Shown in pieces: positions 45,572 through 56,400 of a stretch of 64,000 nt of DNA. A program made the translations under genes and the position numbers. This DNA is from Locusta migratoria. Its lineage: Eukaryota; Arthropoda; Insecta; Orthoptera; Acrididae. The notes under the pieces are model-generated. The model searched no databases. It was not told the origin of the DNA and worked only from the letters and a program-made list of their open reading frames with translations. The stretch lies in contig CM048744.1 in NCBI GenBank assembly GCA_026315105.1, positions 654,475,676-654,539,675 on the forward strand, read 5' to 3'. Within the stretch, counting starts at the first letter, position 1. Every line of letters begins with the position of its first letter.

Positions 45572-46572
45572 CAGTAGAACCTCATTTTTACGCTTTTCAA
45601 GGGACTTCAGTGAAATGGTGTAAAATGCAGGAAATAATGTTTTAAATGGTAAAATATGCTTACGAGATAAGCCTAGCATTTTCGTAGTTTATTTGTGATA
45701 TATGTACATAATAGGCATCTAAATACTTGCCAGGAAATTTGTTATACAATACAGGTTATCCAAATTTTTACTATTTTCAGCGCCAGGCAGAACTGGTAAT
45801 TTTATGGGAAGTAGAAATTTTTGATGTAATTTCATCCATTAAATCGAGGAGACCGCTGCTGGGCTATAACACATCTTCAAAATTACTGCCTTTTACCAGC
45901 ATTAATTATTTACATAGTTAAACTCCTAAAGTTCCGTTATTTTTGTATTTTTAGATGTTTCACACGACGATATTAGAGAATTTATGCGTTCGAGTGCAAA
46001 CATATGCATAAGTTAAGTATTTTTGTGACGTTTACATAGGATCGGCATCTCTCACTATTAGCGCTTTTTTGAGGTTGTGGGTATTATGATACCCAACTTT
46101 GACAGATAACATTCTTTATTAATCAGAAATATGTATCACAAAAACAATGCAACTGTATTTTCACATCGACAAAGTAACTGGTTCTGATTGAGTACACACC
46201 AGGCGCTCTGGCCTAGAAGCTGGTGGAAAGAGGAACTACATCGCCACAAATCGGCGAGTCTTAAGTCAACAATGAAATGCGAAATATACGTTTGAATAAA
46301 TGGAAAGTGTCAAGCAACTCGACTGGGAATAATTTTTAAGCACTATACTTTAAGGGGAAAGCCATGCTAGTGTCAATTTATGTACATTACACAATTTTTC
46401 TTCACGAACATGCTTTTGAAAAGCGTTAAACGCGGGAAAAGTGCAAATATGTTAACGCAAAAACGAGGGCGAATTAACATTGAAAACATAGGAAATATGA
46501 CAGGACCGACAAAAAATGGTGTAAATGGTGGGAAAACTTATAAACCGAGAACGTAAAAACGAGGTTTTACTG
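45572..46572 (+). mobile_element. Nonautonomous pogo/Tigger-like TIR element, 1001 bp
   Basis: Ends are CAGTAGAACCTCATTTTTACG and, inverted, CAGTAAAACCTCGTTTTTACG: a ~21-bp TIR with two mismatches. The flanking TA is duplicated (45570-45571, 46573-46574). The homologous segment near 39125 has the empty site, which confirms the ends. CAGT ends with a TA target are typical of pogo/Tigger elements. No transposase frame of useful length is present. A truncated relative lies at 30880-31377. Confidence 0.88.
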
Positions 46573-47408
46573 TAATAAGAATGCTACGTATTTTATACAG
46601 CAAATGAATAGTATGAAACCATCTTAAGTCAATTTTACTATGTGAGGAAATATGACTAACGTAGACAAAAGTTTATAGTTTGTCTTGACATTTAGACTGA
46701 TGGTGACAAATACAAACTTTGACATGATGTGATCAATGAGATTACATACCTATACCGAGAAGTGAAAATAATTCATACTGGAGTGAATGGTGAACAAACA
46801 AAAATATGTCTAATAAAATGATAGGCTATGATTTACTTCCATTACAGCCTACGAGCAGTAATGATGGTATGTTGTACCATTAAGTTTGTAGAGTATTTAT
46901 GTAGTTTGGGGAATTTTGTACATTTTATGAAGGATACAAACCAAAGGGGTGGGTCTGTATACATTTGATACGAGTTGTCATTAGGTACACTTCTACATAC
47001 ACAGTTATACATGTTTTACACACATGCATACTACACAAACACGCAATACTAAAGACTTATCATGCAGTACAGTAATAGGGACTAGAGTTTCTCTTTGTGG
47101 GGTTCTGGACATAAAGCTATGGCATCCGTTCTGTAGCGGGGCGGCTCACATCTAGCCTGCCATCTTTTGCCCTCCGGTGCCATAGTGATGTATGGAAAGA
47201 ACCAGGGGTTCCTGGTGAGGGGGAGGGAAGGGTTTCCTGTCTTTCGGGCTATCTTGTTTCTTTCTTCAGCTCTGATTCTTAGTCTTTTTCTTCCTTTCTT
47301 ACTACTCTATATTTTATAGAGCACCTGCCTTTTAGTCCCCTTTCCATTTTTCATATATCTTTATTGCTAAGACCCTTCTTTTCAGAGTCCAGTTGTTGGT
47401 TTTTTTCT

Positions 47409-47418
47409 CTCTCTTCTT

Positions 47419-47448
<30 letters not shown>
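47409..47448. repeat. (CTT)n microsatellite
   Basis: About 13 CTT units. The homologous place near 40000 instead has T-runs and a C-run (40018-40036). Confidence 0.95.
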
Positions 47449-47449
<1 letters not shown>

Positions 47450-47562
47450 ACTACAACCCTCAGTATATACTTCTGAGAGGATTTGCCCGAGATTCAGATT
47501 GCGATCACTACAGATACACACATTTACACATATACAAACATTTCTTATTTACACTTAATAAC

Positions 47563-47563
<1 letters not shown>

Positions 47564-47613
<50 letters not shown>

Positions 47614-47623
47614 GCGCGCGCGC
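47564..47623. repeat. (CA)n-(CG)n microsatellite at a LINE break point
   Basis: About 24 CA units followed by about 6 CG units. It lies exactly where the minus-strand LINE loses homology in RNase H. Confidence 0.93.
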
Positions 47624-47639
47624 ACACTGGAGGGAGCGT

Positions 47640-50195
47640 TGGATCCGATACACGAGAGGATGGTTCGAGAAAGGGTCCTTAAGACTCTGCAGGGCACTAA
47701 GGGAGTCCTAACATATGGCATAGAAAGGTTGGCGGTGGTGGCAGGTATACATAACGGCCTGGTGGAGGGCAAAAAGCTCAGCCGTGAAATTCGAGCACCG
47801 GTCAGGGAGCTTGTATTGGAAATGGTTGTCCCCGACGACGAAGGCAGATCCGACACCGTCAGTGCTCTTGGAACCATCAGTGTAAATAAATATGGCGTTA
47901 TCGAAATGCGAACGGAGTTCGACAAGCCTCAAGAGGTATACCAAATCCGGAGTGCTCTCCTTGGGGAGCGAACTAAGTTCAAGGTGAGTGTGAACCTGGG
48001 CCTGATGCCACGGGGGCAATGGGCTTTCGCTCAACCGAAAGGTGGAAGGAAGGGTAAAATCGAGCCGCTGTAGTAGGCGGCGAAACCGAACTCCAGGTGG
48101 AAGTAAGACTATCGCAGACAACTGATATTGGCGATCGAGTGAGTCATCAAAAAATAATCGGTAAGATGGATGGTTGGGCATCGACTGCAGGTGGCATGCG
48201 TACCGACCCAAGAGTATGTCGCGCCGAGTGGTCAAGGGTAATGCAGCAGCCTCGGCATATAGACTTTCAACAGGGCTGGTATAAAATGAACCGGTTGCCA
48301 GATGTAATCCCCGATGGTGAATAGAGTTCAGACGGCGGAGAATCGACGGCCGTGCAGAAGAGTATACAAGGCTTCGGTAGTCAAGCTTCAACTGAACAAT
48401 AGCCTGGTAAAGGTGAAGCAGGACGGTACGATCCGCTCCCCATGATGTGCCACTGAGGACACAAAGAACATTAAGGGATCGGGCACAACGGGCAGCCAGG
48501 TAGGACACATGTGTGGACCAGCAAAGTTTACGATCCAACATGAGTCCCAAGAATTTCGTAGTCTCCACGAAAGGGAGAGCAACAGGGCCGAGACGTAGAG
48601 AAGGTGGAAGAATTTCCTTGTATCTCCAGAAGTTGATGCACACCGTTTTCTCAGTGGAGAATCTGAAGCCGTTCGCTATGCTCCAGGAATATAGATGGTC
48701 AAGACTGTGTTGAAGACAACGCTCCAAGAGACACGTCCGCTGGGCGCTGCAATAAATTGCGAAATCGTCTACAAAAAGGAATCTGGAAACGTCGGCTGAA
48801 AGGCAATCTACGATCAGATTGATTGCAGTGGCAAAGAGAGCTACACTCAAGACAGAGCCCTGCGGTACCCCATTCTCCTGGCGAAAGGTATATGACAAAA
48901 CAGAGCCCACCCGTACCCGGAACTTGCGATCCGCCAAAAACGCTTGAATGAAAAGAGGGAGGCGGCCCCGAAGGCCCCATGTGTGCAATGTGCGGAGAAT
49001 GCCCGCTCTCCAACAGGTATCGTATGCCTTCTCCAAGTTGAAGAACACTGCTACTGTTTGACGCTTCTTTAGAAAGTTGTTCATAATGAAGGTCGACAAC
49101 GTAACGAGGTGATCAGCAGCAGAGCGGTGTCGACGAAAACCGCATTGGACATTTGTTAGGAGGCAGCGAGATTCGAGGAGCCAGACCAACCGAGCGTTAA
49201 CCATGCGTGCCATCAACTTACAGACACAGCTCGTCAGAGAAATAGGATGATAGCTGGAAGGAAGATGTTTGTCCTTCCCTGGTTTAGGGGGGTGGGGACA
49301 ACAATGGCTTCACGCCAACTTGTGGAACATGACCTTCAGTCCATATGCGATTGTAGGTACTAAGAAGAAAACACTTGCCCGCAGGAGAGAGGTTCTTCAG
49401 CATCTCAATATGAATGGAATCAGGCCCGGGAGCAGAAGATCGGGACAGGGCGAGAGCACGGTCTAGCTCCTGCATGGTGAATGCGATGTTATAATTTTCA
49501 CGATTAAAAGAGTGGAAAGAAGGCGGCCGTTCCTCCTCTACCTGTTTGCGAGGGAGAAAGGCAGGGTGATAATGGGCAGAGCTCGAAACCTCCGCAAAGA
49601 AACGGCCCAATGCGTTGGAAACGTCAGCGGGGTCCACGAGGACTGAGTTCTCCACGGCCAGGCCAGGAATCGGGGAGTGGACCTTGATGCCGGATAAACG
49701 GCGTAGGCCACGCCAAACAAACGTGGAGAGAGTAAAACAGTTAAAAGAACTAGTAAAAGCAGTCCGGCAAGCTTTCTTTCTATTGTTTATGATACGACGA
49801 CATTGCGCTCTCATACGTTTATAATGTGTGCAATTCTCCAAAGTTGGGTGGCGGCGAAAGGTGCGTAAAGCACGGCGCCGGGCTCTCAGCGCATCGCAGC
49901 AGGCTGCAGTCCACCAAGGGACCTGGACAAGACGTGGAGAAGAGGAAGTACGAGGTATTGAACATTCGGCAGCTGTGAGAATAACCTCTGTGAGGTAGTC
50001 AACCTGACTGTCACAGTTGGGAAAAATTCCGATCGTGAAAAATAGCCATGGAAGAATAAAGCCCCCAGTCGGCTTTAGAAATATTCCAACTGGTGGGACG
50101 AGGAGATGGGGAATGATGCAGGAAGTGGATGATACAGGGGAAATGGTCACTCGAGTACGTGTCAGAAAGTGCATACCACTCAAACCGACCGGCAA
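47640..50195 (-). pseudogene. LINE reverse transcriptase and partial RNase H
   Basis: The frame 50195-49284 holds the RT N-terminus (RSSAPGPDSIHIEMLKNLSP near its end). The 502-codon frame 49216-47708 continues with NVQCGFRRHRSAADHLVTL, the motif AVFFNLEKAYDTCW, NGVPQGSVLSVALF and FLFVDDFAIYCS. KFLGLMLDRKLCW and the RNase H start FIYTDGSKSTDGVGSAF follow. In motif A the catalytic Asp of F-D-L-x-K-A is Asn, and the active-site box reads FVDD. A stop at 47708 interrupts RNase H, which continues in frame to 47640 and is then cut by the microsatellite. The enzyme is dead. Confidence 0.85.
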
Positions 50196-50749
50196 GCTGA
50201 GGAGTGCATATTGCGAGGTCTATATGGGAATAAGTGTGTGTTGTGTCTGAAAGGAAGGTCGGTGCACCGGTGTTGAGGCAGACAAGATCGAGGTGTTGGA
50301 GAATGTCCACCAAAAGGGAGCCTCTCGGACAAGGTGCCGGAGAGCCCCATAGGGGGTGGTGGGTATTAAAGTCGCCTACCAACATGAAAGGTGAAGGGAG
50401 CTTGTCAACAAGGTGTAGTACATCTGCCCTAGTAAGGGCAGATGATGATGGCGAATAAATATTACAGAGGGAAAAAGTCTCTAAGGAGCATCAGAACCCC
50501 TCCATGGGCTGGGATACCTTCCACGGGTGGCAGGTCGAACCGCACAGAGGTGTAGTGGGGAAAGTCTGCAAGATAACTTGGACGCAACTTAGTTTCTTGG
50601 AGGCAGACGAGAAGCGGGCAGTGCAATCTAAGGAGTAGTTTTAATTCCTCCCCATTGGAACGAATGCTGCGAATATTCCATTGAAGGAGCGCCATGATAA
50701 AAAATGAGAGAAGAAAGGAAGATAAAAAGGAACAAGCAGGTGGGGTCAC
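50011..50749 (-). pseudogene. LINE AP-type endonuclease domain
   Basis: MALLQWNIRSIRSNGEELKL begins the domain (Asn block). LVCLQETKL holds the metal-binding Glu. After a stop near 50462 and a frame change come VGDFNTHHPLWGS, HIDLAICTPQ and SDHFPCI, the remaining catalytic blocks. All blocks are present, but the frame is broken once in the middle. Confidence 0.82.
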
Positions 50750-51727
50750 CCCGACGGCCGCTGAGGACCGGACTTCGCGGGAGCACTGCTATCGCTATCT
50801 AGTGGCAAAGGGTCATGTTCCATTGGTTCGATCGACGCGTCTGCCACCTCCCGGAGTTGATCAGGAGGGGCAGCTTCCACCGCCGGTAAACGGCCGGGTG
50901 CCCGGCAGACGGAGCGTCCCGGTGAAACAGAAGACGGCCGAGGCCGGCAACTGTTGGATGGCGTGACCGAAGAGTCACGCCGCGGTGGGGAAGAGGGGGG
51001 GGGGGCTGTTTTTTCTGGAAGCCTTCTTAGAAGTATGACGGGTTGAAGATGCGGTTGACGATTGAGAAGTCTGAGACTTGAGAAAATCTTCTCGGACTGG
51101 TTCTTTTTTTGAACTCCGGGCAGCAGATTACGGTGCCCGGAATGTGTGTGAACTGGTCGACGAATTCGCTGTAGAACGGGCAGAAGGCATCGGAGAGGTG
51201 GAACGAGCAATTTTCGGGCTAGCCGACCTGACGACAGTGTCACAGAATGTTAGATCGCAAGTCTGGATGCCTACCTCCTTAGTTGGTCGAGGGGAGGCGA
51301 GGACCTGGGTGAAGGTACCTGATGAGATTACAGCGGGCTTCCTACTTGCTAATAATTTCCGAGCGGCATAGGTGGAGACCTTTTCCTTCACGCAAATCTC
51401 TTGGATGACCTGCTCTTCTTTATAAACGGGGCAGTCCCGTGAAGAAGCAGCATGGTCACCCATGCAATTAATGCAGCGAGGGGATGGAGGTAGACATTCA
51501 CCCTCATGAGCGTCTCTGCCACAGGTGGCGCACTTGGCTGCATTTGGACAAGATTTACTTGTATGGTTGTACCTTTGGCAATGGAAGCAGCGTGTAGTAT
51601 TTGGTATGTACGGGCGAACGGAAATGACTTCGTAGCCCGCTTTCACTTCGGATGGTAGGTCAACCCTGTCAAAAGTTAAGAAGACAGTACGGGTTGGCAC
51701 GAGGTCATTGTTGACCTTTTTCAACAT
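50746..51727 (-). pseudogene. LINE ORF1 (gag-like, zinc knuckles)
   Basis: Codons from 51727 encode MLKKVNNDLVPTRTVFLTFD and then three zinc knuckles: C-x2-C-x4-H-x4-C (CFHCQRYNHTSKSC), C-x2-C-x4-H-x3-C (CATCGRDAHEGEC) and C-x2-C-x3-H-x6-C (CINCMGDHAASSRDC). This is the nucleic acid-binding ORF1 of I/Jockey-group LINEs, which coats element RNA. It ends at 51128 with a frameshift into the 51243-50746 frame, a Pro/Arg-rich tail. The start of the protein (upstream of 51727) is in another frame or lost. Confidence 0.8.
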
Positions 51728-51839
51728 CTGTGACTCCCTGATCTGACATATAGTTCAATATCTCCTCGTCCGATAACCCATCCAGCGATCACACGTACCC
51801 ACAAAAGAGCTGTGGGCCCCCTGGGGGGGGGGGGGGGGA

Positions 51840-52042
51840 TTACTCATACCAAATGAATTTGTAAAGAATGAAAGTAAAATACAACTTTATATACATATCT
51901 CAAAGAAATTAATGTTAAATACAAATACCAATACAATATAACAAAAAGTTTGTAAAAGAGCATTAATAATGCATACTAAATACTAAATATTATGTAGGAA
52001 GATGAACAGTTATTTGACACCTTATGTTTAAGGGAAGGGGTA
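51840..52042 (+). other. 3' end of the LTR element body with polypurine tract
   Basis: It matches 41450-41625 (ATCTCAAAGAAAT, AATGTTAA, CATACTAAATACTAAATA, GTTATTTGnCACCTTATG) and ends TTAAGGGAAGGGG before LTR D. It shows that the LINE on its left was inserted inside the LTR element. Confidence 0.75.
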
Positions 52043-53440
52043 TGTAGTGTAAGGAGTTGCACTGCAAACTATGACCCGACATAAGAATGTCGGGTACATT
52101 TATTTAGGAGATGTTAGTCAGATATTTCTTTCCGATCTTTTTTTCTACTTTTCAGATATATAGTGGATGATTCCCAATTGCTGTAGTGAATTTGAAGTTC
52201 CATTGACTGGGAAATAGGGAACAGAAACTTATTATTCTGTGACTGAGTCCATATGTTCTGTGTATTGACATTGTTATTGTTATGTTATGTGGAGAGGGGC
52301 TCAGAGGTAGACGAACACTACTGGTGTAATTTGCTTCTATGTGAAGTATGGAAGTGCCTCTTTGTAGTTAAAGGAGAGAATAAAAGACTTGTTGAAGATT
52401 AAAAGTCGAGTTTGAGACAAGTATTTATAATATTTTTGTCTCTCTCTACTTTCTCATGCTGAAACAATCTTCAGAGAAGAAATTCTGATGTCTTCATTAG
52501 GTGAAAACTAAAGGTATATGCTTATTCAGACAGCCCTGAGATCACTGGCAGCTCCTGCAACAAGGTCTAAAAATGTTGCAGAATGTCACAGGGTGCTGGT
52601 GGAGTTAGGGGAAAGCAATAGAGTAAACCTATTGTGGGTCCCTGGCCACTCTGGGATCAGTGGCAACGAACATGCCGACAGATTAGCCAGGATGGGGGCA
52701 GAGACTCCATTTATTGGACCGGAACCTGTCCTGACAATCACCAAGGCAATGATCAAATTGGAGCTACGTAACTGGCTCAGAAGACAGCACGTAGAATATT
52801 GGACCAAAGTCCATCAACAAAAACATGGCAAGGTAATGATACCAAAGTCATGTTTTAAAAGAAGCTCTGCCATCCTGGGTCTGAACAGGAGAGAGAGAAG
52901 ACTCATGGTTGGATTGCTGACAGGCCATGGGAATTTCAAAAAACACCTATGTACAATGGGAATAATGGAAGAGGACCCTAAATGTAGGATCTGTGATGAC
53001 GGTGATGAAACTGCATCACATCTAATCTTCGAATGCATTGCATTGGAGAGTAAAAGGCACAGAATGTTTGGGACAACCAGACCCGAAGAAATTGTGTCTA
53101 ATAAAGAACTGGTAAGGGGACTCCTTGCACTGTTCAAGGGCATTGGTTGGCTTTACTAGATATACAGGGGAGTTTCGGTGCGGGCAGTGGCGGGTTGGTC
53201 CAAGACTGTTTTGGCTTCCCCGCAAAAATCAATCAATCAAAGGTATATGCTCGGGATACATACTAGCTGGACCTCTTGTGGCATAATTCTATATAGGGAA
53301 GAAAGAAGAAGAAGAAAAAAAAAAAAAAAAAAAAAAAAAAGAGACAATTTTAATCCAAAAGAGTGATGTAGTATTTATCTTTACAGTAATCAACTAAGAA
53401 ACATTCCCAAGTAGTTCACAATTCTCCCAGTAACACCACA
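52043..53440 (+). repeat. LTR D of the Ty3/gypsy-type element, interrupted by a LINE
   Basis: It starts TGTAGTG at 52043 and ends CACCACA at 53440 (one mismatch to CACTACA). Excluding the 716-bp LINE and its target duplication, it is about 670 bp. It carries a 26-base A-run (53315-53340) absent from LTR A and B. The sequence to the right belongs to another element. Confidence 0.8.
52523..53238 (+). mobile_element. LINE 3' end (RNase H) inserted in LTR D, 13-bp duplication
   Basis: AAAGGTATATGCT at 52510-52522 and 53239-53251 flanks the insert. The open frame 52518-53159 is intact from the LRSLAAP segment to the stop: VPGHSGISGNEHADRLARMG (RNase H), LTGHGNFKKHL, CRICDDGDETASHLIFEC and LFKGIGWLY. 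It ends in AATCAATCAATCAA. It is the same family as 27270-28650, and the two differ at only a few percent of positions by eye. The ATG that opens the frame lies in the host target duplication, not in the LINE. Confidence 0.9.
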
Positions 53441-56400
53441 ACGTAAGGCCACTACACAGGTGACAGAGGCGAACTGAGTCGCCGACAGGCCCTCAGGAAG
53501 GACTTTCATTATGCAGCCATAGAGCATGGACCACAAACATCTTGTTTGGAGCACTGGTAACAGCCCATACAGAATTCCAAAGCCCAAGGTCCTTGCAGGT
53601 CAAACCCAGAAAGATATCCCTTTCCTGGAGAGCAGTTTCCAGAGGCCATGAGGTAGTGACCTACTTGGCTAGCTGATTGGTGCTTTTATTGGTTGAGGTA
53701 ACAAAATGGCCTGGGTAACAAACCCCAGAATGGCTAGGGTGAGGACAGTCTTGAGCACATCACACAAAAAGATGTTTGGGAAAACACTGGTCAAGGGCTT
53801 GCAAGCCACTCAGGTAGTCAATACAGAATACAGTGGACTTCCCAGGGCAGGCTCAAAGATGTGCAAGAGCACCAGTAACAGCAACAAGCTCATCTGGCAA
53901 AACACCACCACAGGGCTAGGAATGCTGTTTGATATGCTCACCATGCACATAAACATACCGGACACTGCTATCAACCAGGAAGTTATCTGTATAAACAACC
54001 TTTGTGCCACAGAATGATTCCGGAAGTGCCTGGAACTGGTAAAGGAGATGAAATGATGAAACAGATTTTCGAGTGACAGGATAAGTCCAATCTAACCTGC
54101 AAACAAGGAATTTATCAAGGAGGGGAATGGAAAGGGTAGTGATAGTGAGAGGGATGGGAAGGGATACAAGCAACAGGAGAGAGGAACTAACATTGACAGT
54201 GATCAGGAGACCTGACCCTGGCCATTGTTGCAGCTGGTTGGTGGGCAGGGGTACCTGACATGGCAGCTTGATCCTCAGGCCCTTTAGCTAAGAATGGCAT
54301 GGAATTACACATTACAGAATTCTGTAATACACAACAAAGTTCTATAACCTCTAATTCATTAGGGATGAGTAAGTACTGGTCAAGTTATCATGCCCCTAGA
54401 ACAGTAGCAAGACAGAAGAAAGGAAACAGTATTAAAAAAATAAATAAATAAAAAAATAAAAGAAAATAAAAATAATAATAATAAAAAAAAACATTAATGG
54501 GAAGCTTGAGAGAGGAGTGCTCCAAAACCCTGCAAGCAATGGGAAACCCAACCTCCCTGTCAGAGATGAAATTTACAACCTAACAAAAATCAGTATCTCT
54601 AAGATGACCAGTACTAGATTAACCATGTGGACCATCCACCAAAAACCAAGGCAATGAATTTGGGAGACCATACTTGGCACAGATGGCCAGGAGGAAGGAC
54701 ATTCCACTTAGATATGAGCAACCAATTGTAGGGCTCCACAATCACAACCTGGAAGAGGCTGATTGCACAGAAGTGTACTATGCATCAGCATGGAATGTCA
54801 ATACAGAAATCCTAGGACACTATATTCCCTTCTGGAAGACCAAAGGAAAGACCTTCAATCTGCAGTGGTCTCCTTGATTCTGTGGAGTTTTGTTAGATGG
54901 AGCAGTAGTCTGCCAGTTTTTGTTCCATTTTCGTAAGAGCTGAGATATTAACTGCACCTGCAAATTTGTACCCATGATTGTCAAGGGAAATGGGTAGCCA
55001 GTAACTGCTGGTCAGGCCAAATGGTAAGCCTGTTGACTCCCTAGGATACTGATATGTTTGGGACCCAGAGAAATGCAACATACAGGTAGCTTTAAGGTCT
55101 CCACGGAGTTCACAGATTGAGGTGAACAAAGGATGGGAAGAGTAGCCTCTGTCAATGGTCTGCAAGCTGCTCATTGAGTCTGTTCAGCTTAAAGCATGGT
55201 TCATGGCAGCCTGTGTAATATAATGAAGGGTTCTGCTAATGGCCATCACTTCTACCATACGCACACTACATGAACCTGGCACAAAATGGCACTCCATACC
55301 AAGAGGAGATGTAGAAGCATAGCCCATATGACCAACAGTTTTCAACCCCTCAGTGTACAAGATGGTGGGACGCTGAAACCAAGTACTGGGTGCAACAAAC
55401 GCTGATTGATTATTGGGGGGGGGGGCAATTAAGGCTTTTGGACCTTGGAAGAGACCTGTCTGAATGCATGGCTAGGGCACTATACAAGGGAGTGTGTGGT
55501 GTAAGATGGCGAGTACCATTCAGGGAAGGAAGAGCGAAGTTACTGCAAAGGGAGGCAAGCCACAATCTGATTTGAGGGTGGGCTTCAGAAGATTGAGATC
55601 CATTGCATCCAAAAATACATTATATGTAAGTAAGCAGGATACTGACAAATGGCGATGCCATAAGATGCAAAGAGCTGATGCTGCCTAACTTTAAGGGGAA
55701 GATTCCTGCTTCAGCAAGAAGACTGTCAACCAGACTTATCCAGAAGGCACCCACACCAATTTGACACCATAATAGTGAACTGGGTCTAAGAGTTCCAAAG
55801 CAGTGGAGCTACCAAACAATAAACCAGACAACTGTAATCCAATTGGGACTAAATCAGAGTCCAACAGATATGAGTAGAGTAGCACAATCTGCACCCCAAC
55901 GTAGGGCAAGGAAATGGAGCACCTTAAGCTTTCTCGTGTAACTGCTCTTCAGGTGGCAAATATGGAGCAGCTAAGTCAGTATTTTACCAGAAAAGATGGC
56001 ACGAGAAATGGTGTTGTCTCACAATTTGCAAGCATTGAGTACAAAAGTGAAGTTATGCATCAGGGTGAGCTGTAGTACGATGATGAAATGCCTGACTGAT
56101 ACGAGAATGGTAAGCAGTAGGTAAGAGCCCATGTAGTAGCTTTCCAAATGACACCTTTGAGCTGATTTTCAGCAGTGGCTACTGAATGGGAGCTGTACCA
56201 TTCGCAAAAACTGACAAAAATCGGTAGGGAGCCTCATAGGCCCCAATTATGGAGGTAAAATAAAATGTGATTACACCAAGTTTTGGTGTAAGCGTTACAT
56301 AGATCTAATAAGACTGCTAGATGATGTTGCCATCTGGAACAGGCCTCTCTAATTGCTATATCCATTGTAAGTAGATGGTCTATTGTAGATCATCCTTCTC

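Larger units (their letters stand above)
45066..47560. repeat. Segment homologous to 38690-40180 with a 1-kb insertion
   Basis: It has the same block order as the earlier copy. The pogo-like element at 45572-46572 interrupts it. It runs to a CA microsatellite at 47564, where the I-type LINE begins. It lies between the integrase remnant and the 3' end of the LTR element (51840-52042), so it is probably the element's 3' noncoding region. Confidence 0.8.
47624..51838 (-). mobile_element. I-type LINE, nearly complete but without its 3' end
   Basis: The 5' end (CCCCCCAGGGGGCCCACAGCTC near 51838) is followed by gag-like ORF1 (51727-50746), endonuclease (50749-50011), RT and the first half of RNase H (50195-47640). 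The 3' end of RNase H, the C-terminal cysteine motif and the 3' UTR seen in the fragment at 32160-32930 are missing at the CA/CG microsatellite. LINEs normally lose 5' ends, so loss of the 3' end points to a later deletion or rearrangement. It lies within the 3' region of the LTR element, which continues at 51840. Confidence 0.85.

Noticed and set aside
47483..48073. A plus-strand frame containing a long Thr-His repeat
   Set aside because: The repeat is the translated CA microsatellite, and the rest is the antisense of RNase H and RT of the minus-strand LINE.
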